Source: Cephaloticoccus sp. | Lineage (GTDB): Bacteria; Verrucomicrobiota; Verrucomicrobiia; Opitutales; Opitutaceae | NCBI GenBank assembly: GCA_030833445.1 | Contig: JAURHD010000002.1 | Coordinates: 186,001 to 250,000, forward strand | DNA: 64,000 nt | Reading direction: 5' to 3' | Shown here: positions 45,575-54,591 of the stretch, piece after piece | Layout of the letters: every line of letters starts with the position of its first letter | How positions within the stretch are numbered: the first letter of the stretch is position 1 | Translations under genes and position numbers: made by a program | The notes under the pieces: generated by a model | Seen by the model: only the letters and a program-made list of their open reading frames with translations | Databases searched by the model: none | Told to the model about the DNA's origin: nothing

Positions 45575-46069
45575 ATGACGAATCCAGTCCAACCCATCGA
45601 TCCCGGTGTTCGTATCGGACACGTTCACCTCAAGGTCGCGGATTTGGAACGGGCGCTGGCGTTTTATTGCAGCGTGCTCGGTTTCCAACTTATGCAGCGC
45701 TACGGTTCGCAGGCTGCGTTTGTCTCAGCCGGTGGTTACCATCATCACATCGGTTTAAACACTTGGGAAAGTGCGGGCGGCCGTCCCCCCGCGCGCGGCA
45801 CCACCGGACTGTTTCATGCCGCGATCCTCTATCCCACCCGGGCCGCCTTGGCCGACGCGTTACGGCGGTTGGAATCAGCCGGGATTCCGTTGGACGGGGC
45901 TTCGGATGATGACCTCTCCCGCTTGCTGACTTTCCCCAATGTGCTGATTACTTCGCACCAGGCTTTCCTCACCCAGGAGGCACTCCAAGAAATCGCCCGC
46001 GTAACCATTGCCAACCTCGTCCATGGACTGCGCAGCGAGCCGTTTCTCGACGGCACCCGATTGGGTTGA
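45575..46069 (+). pseudogene. Chimeric ORF: VOC/glyoxalase N-part joined to D-lactate dehydrogenase C-part
   Basis: Residues 1 to about 110 are a vicinal-oxygen-chelate domain ([55 protein letters not shown]), resembling CatE-type ring-cleaving dioxygenases of about 280-300 residues. From about residue 111 (base 45905) the frame changes identity: [21 protein letters not shown] is the end of D-lactate dehydrogenase, with the catalytic His of SHQAF, and ends in the family style. Neither part is complete, so a functional product is unlikely. It reads as an in-frame deletion fusion. Confidence 0.75.
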
Positions 46070-46073
46070 TCTC

Positions 46074-46883
46074 TCAGTATTTGGCGTGCTCGAGGATGAA
46101 ATCCACGATCGGAGTCGGATCCGGTAAACTGTGCGGATGATGTCCGCCGCCCGGCTTGACGATGACCTCGATCAATCCACCCGCCGCCCGGTAACGCTTT
46201 TCCAAGATCGCTAGGTTTTCCTCGAATGGCACGATCACATCGGCGTGTCCGCTCACCCCGATTATTGGAATGCCCGCCTGCACCACCGGTTCGATCCGAT
46301 CAAGTGGACTGACTTTCGCCGTCTCCAGCTCTTCGACCGTAAGGCCATAGTTTTCTGCCACCTCTGGCCATCGGGGGGTTTGATAACCGGGCCAGCTTTT
46401 CAAATCGAGGGCCGGCGCATCGAGGTAAAGTGCGGCCACGCGATCAGGGTAGTCCGCTGCAAAATTAAACGCATAGAGCCCACCGCGACTGAAACCCTCG
46501 ATGACCATTTTCGGCGCAAGAGCAAAGTCAGTTGTCAGTCGTTGATAAAACGCATCAAAGATCTGCATCGCCGCCGGTGACCCGTAACGGTCGCTCGCGT
46601 TGATGTAGGCGAGATGCCAGCCGCGCTTGAGCAATTCGAGTGATGCTTGCGGACCATGCCGGTCACCAAACCATTCCGCCCGCCAAACCCAAGGATTACC
46701 CGGGGCGGCCTTTTTCGGCACAATCAGGATCGCCGGCTGCCCGTCGACCACAAAATCGAGCCGCTCGTAATCGTGCCATTCGGATTGCGTCATGCCCGGC
46801 CCCTGTCCGGCGTTAAGTGCGGTTGCCATGAGCAAAGCCACGAGAAATCCAAAGCATACGCAAATTGTTCGGCGTAGTATCAT
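46074..46883 (-). CDS. Secreted alpha/beta hydrolase (esterase/peptidase-like)
   Basis: A 269-residue protein with an N-terminal signal peptide (ILRRTICVCFGFLVALLMATALNA). The nucleophile elbow is GFSRGG, DAPALDLKSW lies in the cap area, and HADVIVPFEENLA plus GGGHHPHSLPD provide candidate acid and histidine of the triad. The ATG at 46883 overlaps the GH95 stop by one base (TGATG), implying coupled translation and a role in glycan breakdown, perhaps as a deacetylase; that is inference. Confidence 0.8.
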   Translation of the reverse strand: MILRRTICVCFGFLVALLMATALNAGQGPGMTQSEWHDYERLDFVVDGQPAILIVPKKAAPGNPWVWRAEWFGDRHGPQASLELLKRGWHLAYINASDRYGSPAAMQIFDAFYQRLTTDFALAPKMVIEGFSRGGLYAFNFAADYPDRVAALYLDAPALDLKSWPGYQTPRWPEVAENYGLTVEELETAKVSPLDRIEPVVQAGIPIIGVSGHADVIVPFEENLAILEKRYRAAGGLIEVIVKPGGGHHPHSLPDPTPIVDFILEHAKY

Positions 46884-49174
46884 CAAGTTGGCGGATACAT
46901 CGGCACTCCCGGATCCAACGGTGCCACCGGCAAGGGTCCGGCCCAACCATCCGCTGGCGCCGGCGGAATGGGCGGTCCCATCGGCAATTCGATCGGCTTG
47001 ATCAGGTTGGCTTCGATGATGTCTCCCGCCGTGACCGTGAATACAAAGTCGTCACCAGTTTTGGTTACCGGCACGCGGTTCCAAGCCGGCACGCGACCAT
47101 CGAAATTATCGCGGATGCGAATCTCACCCGTCGCTCCTGCGACGACGCGTAGCCAAATCGTGGAATTATTCTCGCGCTTCGCCGACACCTTGTGCCCGCC
47201 CTCGGCGACCAAATCGGTGAAGGCTGCATCATGCCACAACCACGGCATCGCCGGGAAAATCCGGATCGGCCCCCACTCCCCCGTGCCAGGATGAGCTGAC
47301 CATGATTGCAGCACCATTTCATGGACCGTGGCGCAGGCGAGAAAGTTGCCCTCCAGGGTAAAGGGCCGGTATTCGAGACTGGTGAAACCCGTCTTGGTCT
47401 GGTCGCCGTTAACGTGGAAACCATTGCGCGTGATAAAGGCGTGGAGATAGGCCTTGAGATACCAGAAGGCTGATTCGGGCTCATTGATCCGGGCCCGCAG
47501 CGCGGACATCCAGGTATAGCTGAAACCCACCCACTCCAGCACCCCGAGTCGGTCGAGGTCATGCACGGAAGCCAACACGATTTCCTTCTCCGCATTTGAT
47601 CCCTCCACGCTCAGCAGATTGAAGGGATAAATGCCCATGATCGTCGCAAAATGCCGGTGACTGAAGGCGAGATCCTCGTTGGCCGAAATCTTCAACTGGT
47701 GACGGTCATTGACGTGATAAGCCCCGAGCCCATCCGCCACCTTCCGCCAATCCGCCGCGGCCTCCCCCTCGCCGAGCAGGTCGGCCATCTCGGCATTACC
47801 CAAAAACAGCATGCGCAGGCACATGATGTCGTAATTGGAATTCGGCGTGACCCACGAGCGCTGGTCGCGGTTCCAGGCCTCGGGTGAAGCGGACAAGGGC
47901 ATCACCAGCACGCCGTCGGCGTTGGGTTTCAACATGCCGCGCAGACACTCGCCGATTTCGCGGCACCACGGATAGGCGATCTCGCGCATGAATTTCTCAT
48001 CCCGCGTATGCCGCCAATGCAGGTAATACAAATGTCCGACCCAAGCGCCGTGGACAGGGCACATGCTGTATTGAGCCCAACCGCCGAGGGCTTGGCCGCC
48101 GAGAGACATGACCGCCGGCACTGCCGCACCGTCCGTGCCCATGAAATCACGCGCAAACTTGCGGAACTCCGGCAGCAAGTTGTGCATGAATTCAAGAAAC
48201 GAAAGACCTTCATCAAAGTGACCCGAGACCTGATAACCCATGTAGGTCATCTGCGTATTCAGGTCATGATGATAGTCACCCTTCCACGGCGGCAATTCGC
48301 CGCTATCAGCCGTCCAGACACCTTGCAGCGGTATCGGCGGTGCACCGCGTCGAGAAGCCGCGCCATAAAAATACTGCACGAGGTGATAATGCATCATCAC
48401 CTGATTATCCGGCACCGTGATGGACGATTTCAGCCAGAACTCACGCCACCAAGTGACATGTTCGATGTGTAATTTTTCATAGCCGGCATCGAGGGCGGCA
48501 TTCACTCGTTCCCGGGCCGCACCGATCACTTCCGCACCATCAGCCACCGAGTAGGTCACCGTCATGCCAATAAGCGTGGCTGCACCAACGCGCCGCATCG
48601 CGGCATAAACGCAATATTGCGCGTCATTGGCAGCCGTCTGCACAAACCACCGGGCGGTATCGTTCTCGCCCATCTCAGCGGGCGGATAACCGAGCTTCTT
48701 TACCGATTCTGGAGCCAGAATCCGCAGCGACTGCGGTGCCTCCCCTTTGATTTGCAACAAAGCTACGGGCGCAGTGGCAGCAAAAAATGCGGAGACTGTC
48801 ACCCCATTGCCCAGATCAACCCCCGCAGTCGCGGTAGGCATATCCAGCGTAAAGGCCGTCGCAGTTTGTCCCGCGGCCAGATCGATCTCAATCCGACCGG
48901 CGGGGATTTTGGTCGGATGATCAGCGCCGCCGGCTCCGTCGACGATCACGGCGATACCGTCATTATCTTGCGCGGCTACCATCTGCGCCATTTTCGCATA
49001 GGTAAATCCCGCCAAAGGGTTGCCCGGCGCAGGCCGTTCATCCCAGAGGTCACCGCGATCCAGCGAACAACGCAACGTGCCGGCCTCGCCCCAAATCAAG
49101 GCACCTTGCAGTCCATTACCCAGCGGCAGTGCTTCGTCCCATGTCTCGATGGGAGCATTGAGCAATAAATTCAT
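46883..49174 (-). CDS. Glycoside hydrolase family 95-type enzyme (alpha-L-fucosidase family)
   Basis: A 763-residue enzyme without an obvious signal peptide. The beta-sandwich start is TWDEALPLGNGLQGALIWGE (11-30); the (alpha/alpha)6 barrel opens with LQGVWTADSGELPPWKGDYHHDLNTQM (283-309), and the C-terminal domain ends in Pro-rich sequence. GH95 enzymes use an inverting mechanism with an N-x-N pair; here the corresponding triplet reads DLN (304-306), so the first Asn is Asp. Substrate may differ from typical fucosides. Coupled to the downstream hydrolase gene. Confidence 0.8.
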   Translation of the reverse strand: MNLLLNAPIETWDEALPLGNGLQGALIWGEAGTLRCSLDRGDLWDERPAPGNPLAGFTYAKMAQMVAAQDNDGIAVIVDGAGGADHPTKIPAGRIEIDLAAGQTATAFTLDMPTATAGVDLGNGVTVSAFFAATAPVALLQIKGEAPQSLRILAPESVKKLGYPPAEMGENDTARWFVQTAANDAQYCVYAAMRRVGAATLIGMTVTYSVADGAEVIGAARERVNAALDAGYEKLHIEHVTWWREFWLKSSITVPDNQVMMHYHLVQYFYGAASRRGAPPIPLQGVWTADSGELPPWKGDYHHDLNTQMTYMGYQVSGHFDEGLSFLEFMHNLLPEFRKFARDFMGTDGAAVPAVMSLGGQALGGWAQYSMCPVHGAWVGHLYYLHWRHTRDEKFMREIAYPWCREIGECLRGMLKPNADGVLVMPLSASPEAWNRDQRSWVTPNSNYDIMCLRMLFLGNAEMADLLGEGEAAADWRKVADGLGAYHVNDRHQLKISANEDLAFSHRHFATIMGIYPFNLLSVEGSNAEKEIVLASVHDLDRLGVLEWVGFSYTWMSALRARINEPESAFWYLKAYLHAFITRNGFHVNGDQTKTGFTSLEYRPFTLEGNFLACATVHEMVLQSWSAHPGTGEWGPIRIFPAMPWLWHDAAFTDLVAEGGHKVSAKRENNSTIWLRVVAGATGEIRIRDNFDGRVPAWNRVPVTKTGDDFVFTVTAGDIIEANLIKPIELPMGPPIPPAPADGWAGPLPVAPLDPGVPMYPPT

Positions 49175-49332
49175 AAAGTCGGGGGGTTAACCTGAGGTGC
49201 GGTTACGATTAGCTGAATTGGCCGATCACCTTGCGGGAATAATCGGCTATGAGAAGCCTATACTGGCGAAGTTTCACGTTCTTGGCACCGGCAATGCTTG
49301 CGGGAGCCTATTCACCTGACTTTCCTGATATT

Positions 49333-52300
49333 ATGAACGGCCATCTATCGAACGAAGAGCTCAGTCGCATCGGCCTCACCGCTGCCCCCACGGCCGAGGA
49401 AACCCAACAGCTCCTGCTCTACATTAATTTGCGCCTGCGCTACCTGGGTTGCCCGACTTTCCCGCTGCAATCAGGTCCCACCAGCCTAGACCAGATGACC
49501 AGCGGCTTGGTCGCCCTCAGCCGGGAAAAAGACCGGCTCCTTTCCAGCCATCTCTGCCCGGTCGATCAGCGCATTCAGGATTTTCTCGACGACAACCTCG
49601 GCACCAACGCGCCACGACTCCCGGCCTCGTCGTTCGTGCTCGATCGCTACGGCATCGCCCGGATGCTTTCCCTGCCCCCGGACCGCGATATGTTCAAGTC
49701 GGACATCATCACGTCCTACCGCGTGAGACAGGGCGTGCTGCACAACCCGGCCAGTGACCGCCGCACCACCAAGGGCATCTTTCACGTCGCCGAGGGAGGC
49801 CTGCCCATCCCCGACGATAAGAAAGCGGTGCCCCAAGAGGTTTTCGCCAAGTTACTCGGCCACGCCCTGAATCCCCCGGCCAAGCTGAAACAACTTCCTT
49901 TCCTTTCCACCCAACCGGAACCGGCGGAAGTGCTCGTCTCATTACTGCTCCGCCCGGTGGTCTGTCCTGCGGTGCCCGGATTCACCGCCGAGAAGAAAAT
50001 GGAGATCCGCTTCTTTGTGCCGGGCAATCTCGTGGCCAACCTCGATTTCGTCGAAAGCATCTTTGGCAACGCGGGCGACCCGCGCCTGCCGGAAAATGAC
50101 GCCGCCCTCGATCCCGAACACTGGAGCGGCCACACCGGCTGCGTCGTCCTCGCCCCCCATCTCAACCTGCTGACCAAAAAAGAACTCGGTCTGCCGAAAT
50201 ATGCGGACGCTACGGAACGCCAGCGGCGCGATGGCATGTGCTGGGAAAAGCCCGACGAACTTTATAACGATGGCGGCGCCTTCAAGGCCACTTGCCGCGA
50301 TGCGAACGGCGTGATCGTCACGGTCATCTCCGATAACTATTTCGGTTACTGCAAAAAAGAGGTGAAGACGCAGATCAGCTACGCGACCAATCTCTTCGGC
50401 CTCACCGAGGAGGAACACGCCGGCGGCGCCCTCCTCTTCAACCGTTACGATTTGTCCGAGGACTTCGCCTCCGCCCGCGTCACCCACAAATACCCGCGCA
50501 CCCTCGCCGAATCGCTCGCCCTGCTCGGCGACCAGGCGGAGATGCAGCCCGACGGCAGTGCGATCGATCGGAACTATCCCGACATCATCTACGTGCCGGC
50601 CGATGCACATTTCAAACTCACTGGGGCGACCGTCAGCTGGCCGCACGAGGGTGGAACCGTCACCCAGCCGTTGCGCATCAACTACACCTACGTGCTACCT
50701 TCGGGCTACAAGGTGCACTTGGAAAAGCCGCGCGGCAGTCGCACTTGGCGTCTGGTCGGCACCCATGCCGAATGCACCCTCTGCCACAAGCCGTGCACTG
50801 TCTCCGGGGGCGGTAAGTCGGAGATCTCCAAAAGCCTATCCGACGCCATTATCGTCGGTCCTGTTTTTGTCGCCGATTTCGAGGCCGACCTCGATGCCGT
50901 CGCCAAGGTGCTCAGCCACGATTACAGCCAACGGCATCGCGATCCCGCCAAACGCGGCACGGACGTTCGTCCGCTGCTTAGCACGGAGCGGTCCCTCGGC
51001 TCGGTGATTAAACTCCTCACGCCGTCCAAAGCCGAGCACTCCGATGAGCACAACGCGTGGCTCGGCACCATCCCGCCGCACATCAAGGAACTGGCTTTTG
51101 TGGTGAAGCGCTTCTACCGCCCGGAATGGGGCGATGATTGGCGTTCGCATTTCGGCGTCGATGTCATCAACGGCATACCCGCCAACCAACTTCGTTTCGA
51201 CGGCCAACGCATCGAGGCCAGCTTCCTGCGTGTCGGTTTCGGCGCGGACGGTTCATGGCGCACCTTCGGCCTGCGCAAGGACTTTCATCCCGCGCTCAAG
51301 ATCCAGATGGAGGACGACATAACCGCCTCCGTCGTTGTGCCCAAAAACAGGCTCACAGGTCTCGGCGCCTCCGCCGTCGAACCGTCCCTCAAGTTCGTGA
51401 AGAACTGCGAATACCGGCTCTTCCAGCGTCCCGACGATGCGATTCATCGCGGTTACGATCACCAGGCCGAGGCGGACTTTGCGCGGCCCGACACTTTTTT
51501 CTCCAACTACGCGCCACTCACCGCGAATCAGGCGCGCGAGTTGGTGGAGGACGCGATCGGCTACGATCAGTTCACCGCGCCGATGCAGGAACTCATCCGG
51601 GCCTCCCAGGACGGCTCGCCGGAGTATTTCGTCTGCTCGGCCCATCCGCGCATCGTTGATGGCAAGCCCTCGAAAAACCCGCGCTACCTGCAAGTGCGCA
51701 CCAACCTGCGCAACCCGCGCGACTCCTACATCGCCTCGGTCGGGCTGCGCTTTATGCGCAAGGTCGCACTGCCGCATGCAGTGCTCACGCCCGTCAATGC
51801 GGTGCTCGCCGGTCGCCGCAACAACGCCGCCGATCTCAACGCCGGCATCCGTTCCCTCGCCGTTCACAATCCCCTGCACTACATGGAACTGCCGGAACTC
51901 TTCATGGAGTTCATCTGCAGCCTGACCGGCAAATCTCCTTCCACTACCGGTGCCGGTTCCGAGGGCGCCTTGACCAAGGCACCGTTCAACGCGTTGCCAC
52001 CGATTTACGATCTCAACGCCGCTTTTGTCTCCTTTGTCGTCACCGGTTATGCCGGCATCCTATCCTCCGCCGGGTGCATCGGTCCAAAACAGCGCGTCGA
52101 CCATGACATCAGTCTGCTCGTGCCGGAGGTCTGGTGCCGCATGGGCGTCGAGGAACGCGACCCCAAGGCGCTGATTGCCCAGGGCTTCATGGAAAAATGC
52201 GAAGACTTCGAACACGAGGGTAAGACCGTCCTCGCCAGCCGTCTCGGCTATCGCATCACCCGCCGCTTCATCGCGCACTACTGCGGGCGCGTCTTCAATC

Positions 52301-52800
52301 ATCCGCACGTCATCTTCAGCGACGACATGCTCAAACCCGAGCAGCAGGACATTGCGGAATTTGCTGATGGCATCGCCAACATCGTCAGCACGCAGGCTCA
52401 AGTCGCGCAGCACTACTTCAACGATGGCAGCATCGAACAAGCCTGCCCTCCCCTTCGCGCCTTGCTGCACTTGATGCGCGACGGCACCTACGAAGGCAAG
52501 GACCTCGCCGACGCGGAAATTCGCGCCTTGTTCAACCGCGATACGATTCTAGCCAGCGCTTGGTATCAGGAACGTCTCGCCGCCAAGCAGGCCGTGGACA
52601 TCGCCCAATGGCGCAAGCACGCAGCCTATCTGGAACAATTCCTGCATCGCGCCAATTACGCGGGTGAAGCCGCGCGGCTCGGCATTGCCGACCGGCTTGA
52701 GTCGGCGAAGCAGCAACTCGCCAAGGTCAAGTCCTCCGATTACCTCAAGGAATTGGTGGGCACGATCGGTGCGGAACCGGCGATCGCCCAAGGCAGTTGA
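49333..52800 (+). CDS. Probable PPi-type phosphoenolpyruvate carboxykinase
   Basis: A 1155-residue cytoplasmic protein with no transmembrane or signal sequence in this start choice. I recognise the segment CTLCHKPCTVSGGGKSEISK, with SGGGKSE at 491-497, as matching the large pyrophosphate-dependent PEPCKs known from Entamoeba and Propionibacterium, which interconvert PEP + CO2 + Pi and oxaloacetate + PPi and are about 1,100 residues. FVADFEADLDAVAKVLSHDY follows soon after and could hold metal ligands. It has no accessory domain. Upstream in-frame ATGs at 49249 and 49294 would add a hydrophobic N-terminus not expected in this enzyme. Recognition is from memory, with no search; an alternative is an unrelated conserved protein. 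Confidence 0.6.
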   Translation: MNGHLSNEELSRIGLTAAPTAEETQQLLLYINLRLRYLGCPTFPLQSGPTSLDQMTSGLVALSREKDRLLSSHLCPVDQRIQDFLDDNLGTNAPRLPASSFVLDRYGIARMLSLPPDRDMFKSDIITSYRVRQGVLHNPASDRRTTKGIFHVAEGGLPIPDDKKAVPQEVFAKLLGHALNPPAKLKQLPFLSTQPEPAEVLVSLLLRPVVCPAVPGFTAEKKMEIRFFVPGNLVANLDFVESIFGNAGDPRLPENDAALDPEHWSGHTGCVVLAPHLNLLTKKELGLPKYADATERQRRDGMCWEKPDELYNDGGAFKATCRDANGVIVTVISDNYFGYCKKEVKTQISYATNLFGLTEEEHAGGALLFNRYDLSEDFASARVTHKYPRTLAESLALLGDQAEMQPDGSAIDRNYPDIIYVPADAHFKLTGATVSWPHEGGTVTQPLRINYTYVLPSGYKVHLEKPRGSRTWRLVGTHAECTLCHKPCTVSGGGKSEISKSLSDAIIVGPVFVADFEADLDAVAKVLSHDYSQRHRDPAKRGTDVRPLLSTERSLGSVIKLLTPSKAEHSDEHNAWLGTIPPHIKELAFVVKRFYRPEWGDDWRSHFGVDVINGIPANQLRFDGQRIEASFLRVGFGADGSWRTFGLRKDFHPALKIQMEDDITASVVVPKNRLTGLGASAVEPSLKFVKNCEYRLFQRPDDAIHRGYDHQAEADFARPDTFFSNYAPLTANQARELVEDAIGYDQFTAPMQELIRASQDGSPEYFVCSAHPRIVDGKPSKNPRYLQVRTNLRNPRDSYIASVGLRFMRKVALPHAVLTPVNAVLAGRRNNAADLNAGIRSLAVHNPLHYMELPELFMEFICSLTGKSPSTTGAGSEGALTKAPFNALPPIYDLNAAFVSFVVTGYAGILSSAGCIGPKQRVDHDISLLVPEVWCRMGVEERDPKALIAQGFMEKCEDFEHEGKTVLASRLGYRITRRFIAHYCGRVFNHPHVIFSDDMLKPEQQDIAEFADGIANIVSTQAQVAQHYFNDGSIEQACPPLRALLHLMRDGTYEGKDLADAEIRALFNRDTILASAWYQERLAAKQAVDIAQWRKHAAYLEQFLHRANYAGEAARLGIADRLESAKQQLAKVKSSDYLKELVGTIGAEPAIAQGS

Positions 52801-52836
52801 TCAATGTGGAAATCAGGAAGGCTGGAATGACTTCAG

Positions 52837-53343
52837 ATGGTGATGATCGAAACGCCCAGACTACGCATACGCGAGTTCACCGAAGCTGATTTCCCGGCCC
52901 TCTTCGCGCTCGTTTCGAATCCCGAAGTGATGCGGTTCTCCGAGGGCTTGGAAGACGAGGCCACTGCACGGGCGCGCTTGAAGTCCTTCATCCAGTCCTA
53001 CCGCACACGGGGCTATGGCAAGTGGGCGTTGGTAGAAAAGGCCACCGGACGGCTGATCGGTTACTGTGGTTTCGGCACTGAGGAAATCGACGGCGTGATG
53101 ATGCCCGAGTTGGGTTATCGTTTGTTTCCGGCATATTGGGGCTGCGGTTTGGCGACCGAGGCCGCCATCGCCTGCTCCCAGTATGCGGAGGATCATCACT
53201 GCTTTCCGCGTTATCTCGGCTTCACCCATCCCGGCAACACCGGCTCCCAAAACGTGCTCCGCAAAGTCGGCCTGAAATTGATCGGCGAACGGCCCTACCA
53301 TGGCTACACCGTCATCGTCTTCGAAAAGCACCTCAGCCCATGA
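52837..53343 (+). CDS. GNAT N-acetyltransferase (RimJ/RimL type)
   Basis: A 168-residue acetyltransferase: IETPRLRIREFTEADFPALF start, LIGYCGFGTEE, ELGYRLFPAYWGCGLATEAA (acetyl-CoA loop) and NVLRKVGLKLIGE. Possibly starts at the second Met (52843). It follows the 1155-residue gene by 36 bases on the same strand. Substrate unknown. Confidence 0.8.
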   Translation: MVMIETPRLRIREFTEADFPALFALVSNPEVMRFSEGLEDEATARARLKSFIQSYRTRGYGKWALVEKATGRLIGYCGFGTEEIDGVMMPELGYRLFPAYWGCGLATEAAIACSQYAEDHHCFPRYLGFTHPGNTGSQNVLRKVGLKLIGERPYHGYTVIVFEKHLSP

Positions 53344-53368
53344 ACCCCAACCCAAGCGACCATTTGAT

Positions 53369-53947
53369 ATGAGCACGATTCGTTCCGGCAACCAACCCGT
53401 CCTATTCGTAGTGGATGTTCAAGTCGGCGTCATGGCGCAGGCGTGGGAGGCGCCCCGCGTGATTCAAAATATTTGCCAAGTCGTCACTCGGTCCCGGGAA
53501 GCCCACGTCCCCATTATCTGGGTGCAGCACGATGATGAGGATATGCCACGCGATACTCCCGAGTGGCAATTGGTCCCCGAACTGAAGCCGTTGCCGACCG
53601 AGGGCCGCATCTACAAAAACTTCAATTCTTCCTTCGAGCAGACTGATTTGGAAGCGCAACTGGCCTCATTGGGTGTGACCCATATCGTCCTCGCCGGGGC
53701 TGCCTCCAATTGGTGCATCCGGGCCACCGCGCATGGCGCTTTGGAACGCGGCTATGACCTGACGCTGGTCGAGGACGCGCATACAACCCAGACCTTGGAC
53801 TTCGGCAACGGCACCAAGATTGAAGCGGCGACCATCGTGCTGGAACTCAACACCGCCATCACCTGGCTGGCCTATCCCGGCCGCAAGAACACCACCGGCA
53901 AAGCAGCTTCCGTAGACTTCCACCTAAGCGCTGGCAAAAGCGACTAA
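53369..53947 (+). CDS. Isochorismatase-family cysteine hydrolase
   Basis: A 192-residue alpha/beta protein with the Asp-Lys-Cys triad of this family: D16 in LFVVDVQ, K82 in YKNFNSSF and C115 in ASNWCIRATA. The cis-peptide segment before the Cys is present. Such enzymes hydrolyse amides such as nicotinamide, ureidoacrylate or biuret; context does not choose between them. ATG at 53369 is preferred because the upstream frame start lies inside the GNAT gene. Confidence 0.85.
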   Translation: MSTIRSGNQPVLFVVDVQVGVMAQAWEAPRVIQNICQVVTRSREAHVPIIWVQHDDEDMPRDTPEWQLVPELKPLPTEGRIYKNFNSSFEQTDLEAQLASLGVTHIVLAGAASNWCIRATAHGALERGYDLTLVEDAHTTQTLDFGNGTKIEAATIVLELNTAITWLAYPGRKNTTGKAASVDFHLSAGKSD

Positions 53948-54004
53948 AGCGAACTCACTCTTTTCATATCGCCCCACTCCCACCGGGTCGTTCAACTGGG
54001 CGTC

Positions 54005-54586
54005 ATGGCGAAGGTTTACTTCTACTATTCGGCGATGAATGCCGGCAAATCGACCGTGCTGCTGCAGTCGAGCTACAACTATCACGAACGAGGCATGCGC
54101 ACATTGGTGTTTGCACCTGCGGTGGATAAACGGGCCGGGTTGGGCCGGGTGAAGTCGCGCATCGGACTGGAAGCTCCCGCAGAGGTGTTGTCCGAGACCG
54201 ACAACCTGTTCAAACGCGTGAAATATCAGCACGAACTATCCAAGGTGGCGTGTGTGCTGATCGACGAAGCCCAATTCCTGACCCCCGAGCAGGTCACCCA
54301 AGCCACGGATCTCGCCGACACGTTGGACATCCCCGTGCTCTGCTACGGTCTGCGCACCGATTTTCAGGGCAAACTCTTTCCGGGCAGTGCGGCGTTGCTC
54401 GCCGTGGCGGACGACCTGATCGAGTTGAAGACCATCTGTCATTGCGGGCGCAAAGCCACGATGAACCTGCGCATCGACGCCGAGGGCAAGGGCCTGCGCG
54501 AAGGCGCCCAAGTTGAGATCGGCGGCAACGAGCGTTACGTGGCGATGTGCCGCCAGCATTTCAAGGCCGCCCTCGCGGACAACTAA
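54005..54586 (+). CDS. tdk: Thymidine kinase (type II)
   Basis: Salvage enzyme phosphorylating thymidine. A 193-residue protein with P-loop [15 protein letters not shown] (Walker B-like), [15 protein letters not shown] (lasso region) and zinc cysteines in CHCGRKA and CRQHF. Ordinary length. The lactonase gene begins 5 bases after its stop. Confidence 0.94.
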   Translation: MAKVYFYYSAMNAGKSTVLLQSSYNYHERGMRTLVFAPAVDKRAGLGRVKSRIGLEAPAEVLSETDNLFKRVKYQHELSKVACVLIDEAQFLTPEQVTQATDLADTLDIPVLCYGLRTDFQGKLFPGSAALLAVADDLIELKTICHCGRKATMNLRIDAEGKGLREGAQVEIGGNERYVAMCRQHFKAALADN

Positions 54587-54591
54587 ACACC

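Noticed and set aside
49249-49333. Signal peptide on the PPi-PEPCK candidate from the upstream ATG.
   Set aside because: The extra 28 residues look only weakly like a signal peptide and a cytoplasmic metabolic enzyme is expected; the ATG at 49333 is a simpler start, though not proven.
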